DNA from: Beijerinckia mobilis
GTDB taxonomy: Bacteria > Pseudomonadota > Alphaproteobacteria > Rhizobiales > Beijerinckiaceae
Direction: 5' to 3'
NCBI RefSeq assembly: GCF_000745425.1
Contig: NZ_KN050689.1
Coordinates: 1-64,000, forward strand
DNA length: 64,000 nt
A model generated the notes under the pieces. That model searched no databases. It was not told the origin of the DNA and saw only the letters and a list, made by a program, of their open reading frames with translations. The position numbers were made by a program, and so were the translations under genes. Shown piece by piece: positions 56,542 to 64,000 of the stretch (position 1 is its first letter; every line of letters begins with the position of its first letter).

Positions 56542-56869
56542 CGGTACTTTCACCCCCGCGCAACGGCCGCACCATCGACAATTGCGGCTGAAGGGGTTGC
56601 AGCGCACTGTGGCGCGTGCCCTGGGGTGTGCCCGTACTAATGGTCATAAATCCGTTGCACCGGCGAATTTCTGTCTTTCATTTGGGGGACAAAAGGTTAT
56701 TTGCTGAAGGTGTCGCCAAGGATTACAGATAGCGCCTGTCGGTGCCCGTTCCGCTATGCCGCAAGCCGGCGGATGAAACCGATCGTTTGTCCTATCTTGC
56801 CGACTCTGTTCGGGATAGGTTCAGCCTCCATCGTGCTAAATGATTTCAAACCGCTTCCGGCATCCGCCT

Positions 56870-56968
56870 GGAGCATTTTCTGTTGCCTTTGATTCGCCTC
56901 GCGATTTCACAGAATTGAAAATGCTCCAATTTTGATTGGAGCGTTTCGGGATTTATCCGAAACGCTCT
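56870..56968 (+). repeat. Dispersed palindromic repeat, copy 7 (full length)
   Basis: A forward copy: GGAGCATTTTC left end, a GATTCGCCTCGCGATTTC middle, GAAAATGCTCC closing the first palindrome with the left end, then GAGCGTTTC...GAAACGCTC at 56939-56967. Here both halves form stems. It lies about 70 bp upstream of the aminotransferase start. Confidence 0.8.
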
Positions 56969-57040
56969 CGCGGCTGCCGGAGATCGCCTTCTGGAAAGCC
57001 CATCCACCTCGGCTGGATGCGCAAGCAGGGATGAAAGCCC

Positions 57041-58261
57041 GTGTCGCCCTTCGCTCATGTTGAACTCTTGCCCCGTGACCCCGTTCTCGGCATTACCGAG
57101 GCTTTCGTGGCCGATACCACGCCGACCAAAGTCAATCTGGGCGTAGGCGTCTATCTGGGTGAAGACGGCCGTGTTCCGCTTCTCGATTGCGTGCGCCAAG
57201 CCGAAGAAGAGCTTCTGCGCCGCAAAGCCCCACATGGCTATAGTCCGATCGACGGCATTGCCGCCTATAATAGTGCTGTGGGGAGCCTGATTTTCGGCAG
57301 CGAGCGGCCCAATCTCGACGAGCGCATGCTGACCGTGCAAGCTCTCGGCGGCACCGGTGCGCTGAGGCTCGGGGCAGATCTTCTGCGAATCACCAATCCT
57401 TCGGCCCGTGTCTTCATCAGCGATCCAAGCTGGGAAAACCACCGCGCCCTGTTTTCCGCCGCCGGTTTCACCGTCGAGGCCTATCCCTATTACAAGGCCG
57501 ATGGAACGGTCGATTTTGCCGGTCTGATGCAGACCCTCGGCACCCTTCCCGCCGGTGAAATCGTGGTGTTGCATGCCTGCTGCCACAATCCCACAGGTGT
57601 CGATCTTGACCCGGGGCAATGGGGCGAGATCCAGGAATTGATGGCCAAGCGCGGCCTCATTCCCTTCCTTGATGCTGCCTATATCGGTTTTGCCGACGGG
57701 CTCGACGCCGACCGCCGGGCGATCGATCTTTTCGCCCGCAGCGGCATGCCGTTCCTGGTGTCCTTCTCCTTCTCCAAATCCCTTTCGCTTTACGGGGAAC
57801 GCGTCGGCGCACTCGCCGTCGTAACCGGCAGCGCCGCCGAACGCGCCCCGGTGCTGAGCCAGGTGAAGCGCATCGCCCGCACCACCTATTCCAGCCCGGC
57901 GACCCATGGCGGCGCGATCGTCGCCACCATTCTGGGCGAACCCGGCCTGACAGCCCTGTGGCACGATGAACTGGCTTTGATGCGCGACCGCATCAAGACC
58001 ATGCGTGAAGGACTCGCCACGCGCCTCAACACCCAATTGCCCGGCCGCGACTTCAACTTCATCGTGTATCAGCGCGGTATGTTCTCCTATTCCGGCCTCT
58101 CGAAAACTGCGGTCGAGGCTCTGCGGCAGCAGTTTTCGATCTATGCGCTCGACAGCGGCCGTATCTGCGTCGCGGCGCTCAACAAGGCCAATCTCGATTA
58201 CGTGGCAGAAGCAATCGCCAAAGTGCTGCGCGAGAGCGACAGTCAAAGCCTTGTCGCCTAA
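57041..58261 (+). CDS. Aromatic/aspartate aminotransferase (class I, TyrB/AspC-like)
   Basis: A 406-residue PLP enzyme. The PLP lysine is Lys246 in SFSFSKSLSLYGERVG, with CCHNPTGVD and the family start LPRDPVLGITEAF. These motifs place it in the Ialpha group with E. coli AspC and TyrB, which transaminate aspartate or aromatic amino acids with 2-oxoglutarate; the two cannot be separated from sequence alone. It starts with GTG; AGGGATGAAAG lies upstream. Both its flanks carry dispersed repeats. Confidence 0.92.
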   Translation: MSPFAHVELLPRDPVLGITEAFVADTTPTKVNLGVGVYLGEDGRVPLLDCVRQAEEELLRRKAPHGYSPIDGIAAYNSAVGSLIFGSERPNLDERMLTVQALGGTGALRLGADLLRITNPSARVFISDPSWENHRALFSAAGFTVEAYPYYKADGTVDFAGLMQTLGTLPAGEIVVLHACCHNPTGVDLDPGQWGEIQELMAKRGLIPFLDAAYIGFADGLDADRRAIDLFARSGMPFLVSFSFSKSLSLYGERVGALAVVTGSAAERAPVLSQVKRIARTTYSSPATHGGAIVATILGEPGLTALWHDELALMRDRIKTMREGLATRLNTQLPGRDFNFIVYQRGMFSYSGLSKTAVEALRQQFSIYALDSGRICVAALNKANLDYVAEAIAKVLRESDSQSLVA

Positions 58262-58353
58262 AAATTAGGCTGGCGCGCCCTCTCACGGCGGCCAGCCTCT
58301 TCATTTCCAGCAGATTTCCCGACCTCGGATGTTCTTGGACTATCTTCCAAGCG

Positions 58354-58385
58354 GAGCGTTTCTGGATATATCCAAAACGCTCTAG
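58354..58385 (+). repeat. Dispersed palindromic repeat, half copy
   Basis: Only the right-hand palindrome remains: GAGCGTTTCTGGATATATCC followed by AAAACGCTCTAG. It lies 90 bp past the aminotransferase stop. Confidence 0.7.
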
Positions 58386-58400
58386 CGCAACCGCTGGCAT

Positions 58401-58449
58401 AAAAAACGCATGTGCTAAACCAGGCAAGTATCCTGGCTTGGCACATGCG
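58401..58449 (-). terminator. Rho-independent terminator of the LuxR-type gene
   Basis: On the minus strand CGCATGTGC (58441-58449) pairs with GCACATGCG (58407-58415), with an inner CCAGG/CCTGG stem and a 7-nt loop, and TTTTTT follows directly (58401-58406). It lies about 125 nt past the stop of the LuxR-type gene. Confidence 0.8.
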
Positions 58450-58487
58450 CTGAGGTCGGGTCCTCATCGGACGCCAAAAATTTGAAG

Positions 58488-58640
58488 ATGCCCCGCAAGA
58501 AAACCAAGCAAATCGCTCAGCTTCTCTTAACCGGAGAGATTGACGATAAGTTCTGGGAGTTTGCTGCCGGGAATCAGGCCGCGATGGAAGAAGAGGAACG
58601 GCCGACGCCAAGGCTTTGCATGAAAGTGGTGATCGCCTGA
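58488..58640 (+). CDS. Possible 50-residue protein, antisense to the end of the LuxR-type gene
   Basis: From an ATG at 58488 an open frame encodes 50 residues beginning MPRKKTKQIAQLLLTGEIDD and continuing with an acidic EEEE stretch. The composition (basic start, amphipathic helix) looks protein-like. It overlaps the 3' end of the opposing regulator gene by 67 bp and has no clear ribosome site. I do not recognise it; it may be a chance frame. Confidence 0.25.
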   Translation: MPRKKTKQIAQLLLTGEIDDKFWEFAAGNQAAMEEEERPTPRLCMKVVIA

Positions 58641-59284
58641 GTACGGCGGTCACAGCCGAGTTTCTCGAGAATAGCCGAAACATGGCTTTTGACGGTGCCT
58701 TCCGTCAGGCCCAATTCCCAGGCAATCTGCTTATTGAGTAAGCCGCGGGTCATCAGTTCAAGAATTTCAAACTGACGATTCGAAAGGCGCCCAAGGCCTG
58801 CGGCGTTCGGTGCGACATTAAGGGATTTGGTGATGGAGCGGCGTCCCGCCAGAAGATCACCAGCCATATCGATGAAAGCCTGCGGCTCGGCATCGGGATG
58901 GATGACGCCGGAAACGCCGCGCGTTTCGAGCAGTTTCGTGCCGGTTGAATCCGGCGAGGCAACGATGGCAATGGCGATGCCACGGTTATGAAGATGCGGG
59001 CGCTGCGCGGCGTCGGCTTCTTTTTCCAGACTGGTCCAGCTGTTGATGTCGCAGATGACGATGTCACCCGCCTCTGACTGATCGAGAATTTCGCTATCGG
59101 CATGCGCCATGCCGAGAATGGTGTGGCCAGCGAGCGGCATGGCCTTGCCTAGAATGGTTTCGATGGCAAGCCGCATAAGCGGCACAGAATGAACGATAAA
59201 AATTTTTCCTTTGACGAAAGGCTTGGCCCCAATCGGGAGAACCGGTTTCTCGACTGACTGCAATGTCACGGAAGCAGGATTCAT
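58574..59284 (-). CDS. LuxR-family regulator with degenerate receiver domain
   Basis: A 236-residue regulator. A receiver-like domain spans about 27-145, but the usual acidic pair is replaced by His-Ser (IFIVHSVP) and the conserved Lys is not visible; an Asp in VICDINSW is the only candidate phospho-acceptor. The C-terminal LuxR helix-turn-helix is clear (LSNRQFEILELMTRGLLNKQIAWELGL, then TEGTVKSHVSAILEKLG). It diverges from the ScfR-type gene across a 127-bp region containing palindromic sites. No cognate kinase is adjacent. It probably works without standard phosphorylation. Confidence 0.85.
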   Translation of the reverse strand: MNPASVTLQSVEKPVLPIGAKPFVKGKIFIVHSVPLMRLAIETILGKAMPLAGHTILGMAHADSEILDQSEAGDIVICDINSWTSLEKEADAAQRPHLHNRGIAIAIVASPDSTGTKLLETRGVSGVIHPDAEPQAFIDMAGDLLAGRRSITKSLNVAPNAAGLGRLSNRQFEILELMTRGLLNKQIAWELGLTEGTVKSHVSAILEKLGCDRRTQAITTFMQSLGVGRSSSSIAA

Positions 59285-59365
59285 ATTAAAACCTCCATCG
59301 AACGACTAGGTCGTTATGCAGGCTTTACAAAAAAGCACGGACAGAATCCCGAAAAAAAGGGCCGT

Positions 59366-59412
59366 TTTGCAAATTGCTTGCAAATGAGTTTCGCAATGTT
59401 ACATTTGCGAAA
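59366..59412. promoter_or_regulatory. Palindromic operator sites upstream of the ScfR-type gene
   Basis: Two adjacent dyads occur: TTTGCAAA-TTGC-TTGCAAA (59366-59384) and TTTCGCAA-N8-TTGCGAAA (59389-59412), the second overlapping the ATG. TTTGCAAA-type sites are the known targets of RamB/ScfR-like regulators in actinobacteria. This argues for autoregulation and possibly for control of the divergent LuxR-type gene. The sites are seen; the regulator is inferred. Confidence 0.6.
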
Positions 59413-60842
59413 TGCGACAAAAATTTTTTGCGGGTACCCAGATTCGCCGCTTACGGGAAGCGCATGCCCTGACGCAGGGTGCCTTCGCCGAACGGCTCGG
59501 CATCTCGACCAGCTATCTCAACCAGATCGAGAATAATCAGCGACCGCTCTCGGCCTCGGTACTTCTGAGCCTCGCCCAAAGCTTTTCCGTCGATCTCACC
59601 GAATTCGCCCAGGAAGATACCGACAGGCTGCTCGGCGATCTCAAGGAGGCGCTGGCCGATCCTTTGTTTGCGGGGCTGACGCCGAGCGGCCAGGATCTCA
59701 AGCTGATCGCAGGCAATGCATCTTGGTTCGCGCATGCGTTTTTGCAATTGCATATGGCGTTTCGTCGCACCAACGAACGTATGCAGAACCTCGATGAGGA
59801 TATTGTGCACAGACCCTCGAACGCCGCCAATGAGGCCGGCGTTCTCCTCCCCTATGAGGAGGTCAGGGACTTTTTCCATTATCGCGGCAATTACATTGAC
59901 GTCCTCGACACGGCGGCCGAGCAGATCGCCGAGGAAGAGCTCGGCATCGGCGAAGGCTCGAAGGTCAATGAGCTCGCCGCTTATCTCCTGCGCCGCCATG
60001 CCGTGCGCGTCGAATGCGAAAAGGTCGATCCGGCCTCCCGCTTCATGCGCCGCTACGATCGCGTCGGGCGCGTCCTCTCTCTGCGCGACGGTCTCGACCA
60101 GCCGAGCAAGGCCTTCCTGATCGCGCATCAGATCGCCCATCTCGAACAGGGTGACACATTCGAGGCGATCATCGCCGAGGCGGGTTTTCGCGCGAGCGGC
60201 GCAGCCGGGGTTACGCGTATCGCACTCGCCAATTATTACGCCGGCGCCCTGATCATGCCTTATGAGCGTTTCCTCTCCGCCGCGCGGGCAACCCGCTATG
60301 ATGCCGAAAGACTCTCCTTGATGTTCGGCACCAGTTTCGAACAGGTCGGCCACCGGCTGTCCTCGCTTCAAAGACCGAATGCGCGCGGCGTTCCCTTTTT
60401 CTTCGTGCGCATCGACCGCGCCGGCAACATTCTCAAGCGCCATTCCTCGACACGGTTTCAATTCGCTCGGTTTGGGGGCACCTGTCCCTTGTGGAATGTC
60501 CACGAGGCTTTCGAAGTGCCGAACCGCACTCTCGTCCAGATCGCCGAAATGCCGGATGGCGTCCGCTATCTCTGCATCGCCCGCTCCGTCACCAAATCAG
60601 TCGGCTGTCACCTCGCCCAGCCCCGGCATTACGCGCTCGGCATCGGCTGCGAGATCAGCTATGCCCATGATGTCGTCTATTCGGATACAGTCGATCTGAA
60701 GAACGGCCCCGTCGCCAAGATCGGCGTGAGCTGCCGTATCTGCGAGCGGACCGATTGTCCGCAGCGCGCGGCTCCGCCCATCGATCGTGGCCTGCTCGTC
60801 GATCCCGATCGTCGCGACTTCATCCCGTTCCGCTTTACATGA
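59412..60842 (+). CDS. ScfR/RamB-type short-chain fatty acyl-CoA-responsive regulator
   Basis: A 476-residue regulator. An XRE helix-turn-helix (about 8-62: IRRLREAHALTQGAFAERLGISTSYLNQIENN) precedes an IrrE/ImmA-like domain and a C-terminal DUF2083-type region with a Cys cluster (GVSCRICERTDCPQR). ScfR and RamB control genes of acetate and propionate metabolism in response to acyl-CoA. The metalloprotease-like motif reads HQIAH, without the catalytic Glu, so proteolysis is unlikely. The ATG lies within an operator palindrome. Its stop overlaps the cobU start (ATGA). Confidence 0.88.
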   Translation: MRQKFFAGTQIRRLREAHALTQGAFAERLGISTSYLNQIENNQRPLSASVLLSLAQSFSVDLTEFAQEDTDRLLGDLKEALADPLFAGLTPSGQDLKLIAGNASWFAHAFLQLHMAFRRTNERMQNLDEDIVHRPSNAANEAGVLLPYEEVRDFFHYRGNYIDVLDTAAEQIAEEELGIGEGSKVNELAAYLLRRHAVRVECEKVDPASRFMRRYDRVGRVLSLRDGLDQPSKAFLIAHQIAHLEQGDTFEAIIAEAGFRASGAAGVTRIALANYYAGALIMPYERFLSAARATRYDAERLSLMFGTSFEQVGHRLSSLQRPNARGVPFFFVRIDRAGNILKRHSSTRFQFARFGGTCPLWNVHEAFEVPNRTLVQIAEMPDGVRYLCIARSVTKSVGCHLAQPRHYALGIGCEISYAHDVVYSDTVDLKNGPVAKIGVSCRICERTDCPQRAAPPIDRGLLVDPDRRDFIPFRFT

Positions 60843-61402
60843 ACGGCATGGCACATACACATCTCACGGTGCGCTCGCTCTTCGTGCTCGGTGGGGCGCG
60901 CTCCGGCAAGAGTTCCTATGCGCAGAAGATCGCGGAATCATCCGGCCTGCGGCCGGTGATGATTGCGACTGCAGAAGCCCATGACAATGAAATGGCCGAG
61001 CGCATCGAGCGCCACAAACGCGAGCGCGGACCCGCCTGGGGACTCGTCGAGACACCATTGGCCCTAACGGATACGTTGAGGCGCCATGCGACACCAACGA
61101 CGATTCTTTTGGTCGATTGCGCCACGCTCTGGCTCAGCAATCTGTTTTTGCACGACTACGATAGCGGCGAGAGGACACGCGAACTCACCGCACTCATTCC
61201 CACGCTTACCGGACCGGTGATTTTCGTCTCCAACGAGGTGGGGCAGGGCATCGTGCCCGAAAACGCGCTGGCGAGACGGTTCCGCGATGCGCAGGGCCGG
61301 CTCAACCAAGCATTGGCGCAAAGCTGCGACGGCGTTGTTTTCATCGGCGCCGGCCTGCCGCTACAACTCAAGCCCGCACCCGAACCCGCCTGGCGTTTCT
61401 GA
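60839..61402 (+). CDS. cobU: Adenosylcobinamide kinase / guanylyltransferase
   Basis: A 187-residue bifunctional enzyme of vitamin B12 synthesis that phosphorylates adenosylcobinamide and adds GMP. The P-loop is GGARSGKS (18-25), and the conserved VSNEVGQGIVPENALARRFRD is present. No other cob genes lie in the window. It overlaps the ScfR-type gene by four bases, so the two are translationally coupled. ATG 60848 is an alternative start. Confidence 0.93.
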   Translation: MNGMAHTHLTVRSLFVLGGARSGKSSYAQKIAESSGLRPVMIATAEAHDNEMAERIERHKRERGPAWGLVETPLALTDTLRRHATPTTILLVDCATLWLSNLFLHDYDSGERTRELTALIPTLTGPVIFVSNEVGQGIVPENALARRFRDAQGRLNQALAQSCDGVVFIGAGLPLQLKPAPEPAWRF

Positions 61403-61443
61403 CACGGTTTCATGCCGGAACGCCGCTAACGGATGGCGGCAGA

Positions 61444-61725
61444 TCAATCGTCCTCCGGCTCGATCTTCATTATCACGCCCGTATGCGGATCGATGGAAAT
61501 GTCATAGGTGACGTCGCCTTTTCTGGCATCGACCGTCCAATGACCATCGTCCGCCTCGATTTCGCCGATATCGGTATAATCGAGAGACTTGAGTTTGGCG
61601 ATGATCGTATCCGGCGGAATCCAGTCCGCGCCGGGCGTATCGGCTCGAACGCCCTGGCCGGCAGCGATGGCAAGGAAAACCGCCAGAACAAAAGCAGGCA
61701 CGAAAGCCGAGCCCATCACTCTCAT
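61444..61725 (-). CDS. Secreted PepSY-domain protein
   Basis: A 93-residue exported protein. A signal peptide (1-28, FVPAFVLAVFLAIAAGQGVRA) precedes one PepSY-like domain (about 38-93: WIPPDTIIAKLKSLDYTDIGEIEADDGHWTVDARKGDVTYDISIDPHTGVI). Single PepSY proteins are thought to inhibit proteases or bind envelope partners. The ATG at 61725 is chosen because GGGAGAG lies before it. It converges with cobU. Confidence 0.8.
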   Translation of the reverse strand: MRVMGSAFVPAFVLAVFLAIAAGQGVRADTPGADWIPPDTIIAKLKSLDYTDIGEIEADDGHWTVDARKGDVTYDISIDPHTGVIMKIEPEDD

Positions 61726-61749
61726 CACGCTCTCCCATTCTGGTTTCAA

Positions 61750-62066
61750 AAATTGTAAACGCCGCCCCGGACACGAGGTTCACCTTGATTTCGCTTCCAT
61801 AATGCTAAGGTGCAGACCAGAATCTGTCCCGCTTCCATAGTGTTGGGCTTGAGCGCCAATATAAAGGCGCTCTTCCGGATACGTCCACGCATCGCGCGAT
61901 CGAATGAAAGGGCCAGCGCGGACTTGCGAAAGTCGAACCGCTGCAACGGAGGGCGCTGGTGACCCGCCCGAGGGACGGCAAGGGCCTTCGCCATTGCAAA
62001 TCTCCACCGTCCGGCATAAAACGCGCATAAGAAAATGTAGATTAGCATGAATTACAGGATTTTCAT
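61750..62066. other. Intergenic region upstream of cysD
   Basis: Short open frames are not supported. A small hairpin GAGCGCC...GGCGCTC lies at 61851-61872, and imperfect direct repeats CGCTTCCATAATG/CGCTTCCATAGTG flank its left side (about 61791 and 61830). It should hold the cysDN promoter. Confidence 0.4.
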
Positions 62067-62975
62067 GTGAAAAAGCCCCTGCCTCCTCACCTGCGTCAAC
62101 TGGAAGCCGAATCGATCTTCATCATGCGGGAAGTGGTGGCGGAGTTCGAACGGCCGGTGATGCTCTATTCCATCGGCAAGGATTCCAGCGTGATGCTGCA
62201 TATCGCGCAGAAAGCCTTCTTTCCGTCGAAACCACCCTTTCCGCTGCTGCATGTCGATACGACCTGGAAATTTCGCGAAATGATCACCTTTCGCGACGAG
62301 GCGGCGCAACGTGTCGGCATGGAACTCCTGGTCCACATCAATCAGGATGGTGTACGGCGCGGCATCTCGCCTTTTGCTTCAGGCTCTTCCGTCCATACAC
62401 AGGTGATGAAGACGGAGGGCTTGCGCCAGGCGCTCGATCACTGGAAATTCGACGCAGCTTTCGGCGGCGCGCGGCGCGACGAGGAAAAAAGCCGCGCCAA
62501 GGAGCGGGTCTTTTCACACAGATCCGCCTCACATGCCTGGGATCCGCGCAATCAGCGCCCGGAGCTCTGGCACCTTTACAATACACGCATCAGACCGGGC
62601 GAATCCATGCGTGTCTTTCCGCTGTCGAACTGGACCGAACTCGACGTCTGGGACTATATCGAGGCGGAAGAAATCCCCGTCGTACCGCTCTATTTCGCCA
62701 AGGAGAGGCCGGTCGTCGACCGCCAGGGCGCCCTGATCATGGTCGACGACGACCGTATGCCGCTTGCTCCCGGTGAAACACCGCGAATGGAAAAGGTGCG
62801 TTTCCGCACGCTCGGCTGCTATCCGCTGACCGGCGCGGTCCGCTCCGAAGCCGGAAACCTCTCCGAGATTATCGCCGAAATGCGCGCGTCGCATACATCC
62901 GAACGCGAGGGCCGGTTGATCGACCACGACGAATCCGGCTCCATGGAAAAGAAGAAGCGCGAGGGATATTTCTGA
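62067..62975 (+). CDS. cysD: Sulfate adenylyltransferase, small subunit
   Basis: A 302-residue PP-loop enzyme that makes adenosine 5'-phosphosulfate from sulfate and ATP with CysN. The PP-loop is SIGKDSS (35-41), and the conserved [12 protein letters not shown] and [18 protein letters not shown] follow. It begins with GTG; AGGA stands 8 nt upstream, and an ATG two bases earlier is out of frame and runs straight into a stop. Its stop overlaps the cysN start (TGATG). Confidence 0.95.
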   Translation: MKKPLPPHLRQLEAESIFIMREVVAEFERPVMLYSIGKDSSVMLHIAQKAFFPSKPPFPLLHVDTTWKFREMITFRDEAAQRVGMELLVHINQDGVRRGISPFASGSSVHTQVMKTEGLRQALDHWKFDAAFGGARRDEEKSRAKERVFSHRSASHAWDPRNQRPELWHLYNTRIRPGESMRVFPLSNWTELDVWDYIEAEEIPVVPLYFAKERPVVDRQGALIMVDDDRMPLAPGETPRMEKVRFRTLGCYPLTGAVRSEAGNLSEIIAEMRASHTSEREGRLIDHDESGSMEKKKREGYF

Positions 62976-64000
62976 TGGCCGAGGCCGTGACCCAGCTCGT
63001 CTCCACGACGCAGACGAAGATACAGACGCAGGATACGCCGGAACGGCTCTCCCGTCCCACCTTGCGCTTTCTGACCTGCGGCTCGGTCGATGACGGCAAA
63101 TCGACCCTGATCGGCCGCCTGCTTTATGATCAGAGCCTGATCTTCGACGATCAGCTCGCCGCGCTCGAACGCGATTCAAAAAAACACGGTACGGATGGCG
63201 CCAATATCGATTTCGCCTTGCTCGTCGATGGGCTCGAGGCGGAGCGCGAACAGGGCATCACCATTGATGTCGCCTACCGCTATTTCACCACGCCACGGCG
63301 CTCCTTCATCGTTGCCGATACTCCCGGACACGAACAATATACACGCAATATGGTGACCGGCGCATCCAATGCGGATCTCGCGATCCTGCTCATCGATGCG
63401 CGCAAAGGGCTTCTCACGCAGACATGCCGTCATGCGACGATCGTGTCGCTCATGGGTATCCGCAAGATCGTGCTCGCGGTCAACAAGATCGATCTCGTCG
63501 ATTTCGACGAGGCGCGTTTCAATGAGATCGTCGCCGCCTTCATGGCCTTCGCCGCGCCACTCGGCTTTGCCCACATACAGCCGATTCCTCTTTCGGCGCG
63601 GCATGGCGACAATATGTCTGTGCCAAGCACCCGCATGCCGTGGTATCAAGGCCCGAGCCTCATCACCTATCTTGAAGAGGTGGATGTCGAGCTTGACAGA
63701 AGCACCGAGCCCTTCCGCATGCCGGTGCAATGGGTCAACCGCCCGCATCTCGATTTTCGCGGCTTTTCCGGCACGCTGGCGAGCGGCAGCATCAAGGTCG
63801 GCGATGGGGTGACTGTCGCCGCCTCGGGACGCGCCTCGACAATCGCCCGCATCGTCACCGCCGATGGCGATCAGGAGAGCGCCGAAGCCGGACAATCCGT
63901 CACACTCACTCTTGCCGATGAAGTCGATATCGCGCGTGGAGACATTCTCTGCACGCCGAAGGACCGCCCGGAAGTGTCCGATCAATTCGCTGCGAAACTC
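62975..64000 (+). CDS. cysN: Sulfate adenylyltransferase, large subunit (5' part, cut by window)
   Basis: The first 342 codons of the GTPase subunit that drives APS synthesis. G1 is GSVDDGKST (36-44), G3 is DTPGHEQY, and G4 is NKID; the beta-barrel domains follow as in EF-Tu. The gene runs off the right edge, so whether a CysC kinase domain is fused cannot be seen. Residues 1-25 are a Thr/Gln-rich tail before the GTPase core. Coupled to cysD by overlap. Confidence 0.95.
   Translation, partial: MAEAVTQLVSTTQTKIQTQDTPERLSRPTLRFLTCGSVDDGKSTLIGRLLYDQSLIFDDQLAALERDSKKHGTDGANIDFALLVDGLEAEREQGITIDVAYRYFTTPRRSFIVADTPGHEQYTRNMVTGASNADLAILLIDARKGLLTQTCRHATIVSLMGIRKIVLAVNKIDLVDFDEARFNEIVAAFMAFAAPLGFAHIQPIPLSARHGDNMSVPSTRMPWYQGPSLITYLEEVDVELDRSTEPFRMPVQWVNRPHLDFRGFSGTLASGSIKVGDGVTVAASGRASTIARIVTADGDQESAEAGQSVTLTLADEVDIARGDILCTPKDRPEVSDQFAAKL

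Larger units (their letters stand above)
56455..57040. other. Intergenic region with hairpin and repeat
   Basis: No gene is called. It contains a 13-bp stem hairpin past the protease gene and a full dispersed repeat copy (56870-56968) upstream of the aminotransferase. An open frame on the minus strand crosses into the aminotransferase gene and is a shadow. Confidence 0.4.

Overview
This window is chromosomal DNA of an alphaproteobacterium, most likely of the order Hyphomicrobiales (Rhizobiales). A Beijerinckiaceae-like host is an inference from gene content and base composition, not something tested here. The lineage signs are the gene order mdh-sucC-sucD-sucA-odhB-lpd, a transhydrogenase split into two alpha subunits plus beta, a tiny aa3-oxidase subunit IV, a ScfR-type regulator and an Opp-like peptide transporter. 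Base composition is GC-rich, with AT-rich dips at about 9000-9245 and 52080-52130. I see no prophage, insertion sequence, integrase or CRISPR array. The window reads as core chromosome punctuated by small dispersed palindromic repeats.

Layout. 1-400: promoter and leader of a leftward rRNA-type operon whose structural genes lie off the left edge. 731-7953: a nitrilase-family amidase, then a four-gene peptide ABC transporter. 8027-12020: a 2-oxoglutarate oxygenase, a TusA-like protein and an OmpR/EnvZ-type two-component pair. 12681-17114: ilvE, a small membrane protein, a His-rich secreted protein and a radical SAM protein. 17228-21821 (minus strand): pntB, pntAB, pntAA, a cytochrome oxidase subunit and ubiK. 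22134-24920: lgt, a MidA/NDUFAF7-type methyltransferase and pgeF. 24929-27031 (minus strand): a methyltransferase and carA. 28095-34953: an orphan histidine kinase, tRNA-Arg(ACG), a DUF2938 protein, a rhodanese, a YbaY-META protein, a secreted intradiol dioxygenase and moeA. 35140-40329 (minus strand): a tripartite efflux pump (YtcA/MdtN/MdtO/MdtP type). 40706-41275: a DUF4405 membrane protein.

41408-51760 (minus strand) is the TCA-cycle block read from right to left: mdh, sucCD, sucA, odhB and lpdA. Together these turn 2-oxoglutarate into succinyl-CoA and then succinate, and oxidise malate. 52225-54274: a TetR regulator and zapE. 55528-61725: a secreted trypsin-like protease, an aromatic/aspartate aminotransferase, a LuxR-type regulator with a degenerate receiver, a ScfR-type regulator with an obvious palindromic operator, cobU and a PepSY protein. 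62067-64000: cysD and the 5' part of cysN (sulfate adenylyltransferase), cut by the window edge.

The most unusual signal outside known genes is a family of dispersed intergenic elements of about 90-105 bp. They are bounded by TAGAGC and CTCTAG-like ends and carry a GAGCGTTTC...GAAACGCTC palindrome. At least eight full or partial copies are present in both orientations, and two of them contain the stop codon of the neighbouring gene. Several other perfect hairpins (13-21 bp stems) sit between genes; some are clear Rho-independent terminators and others have no assigned role.
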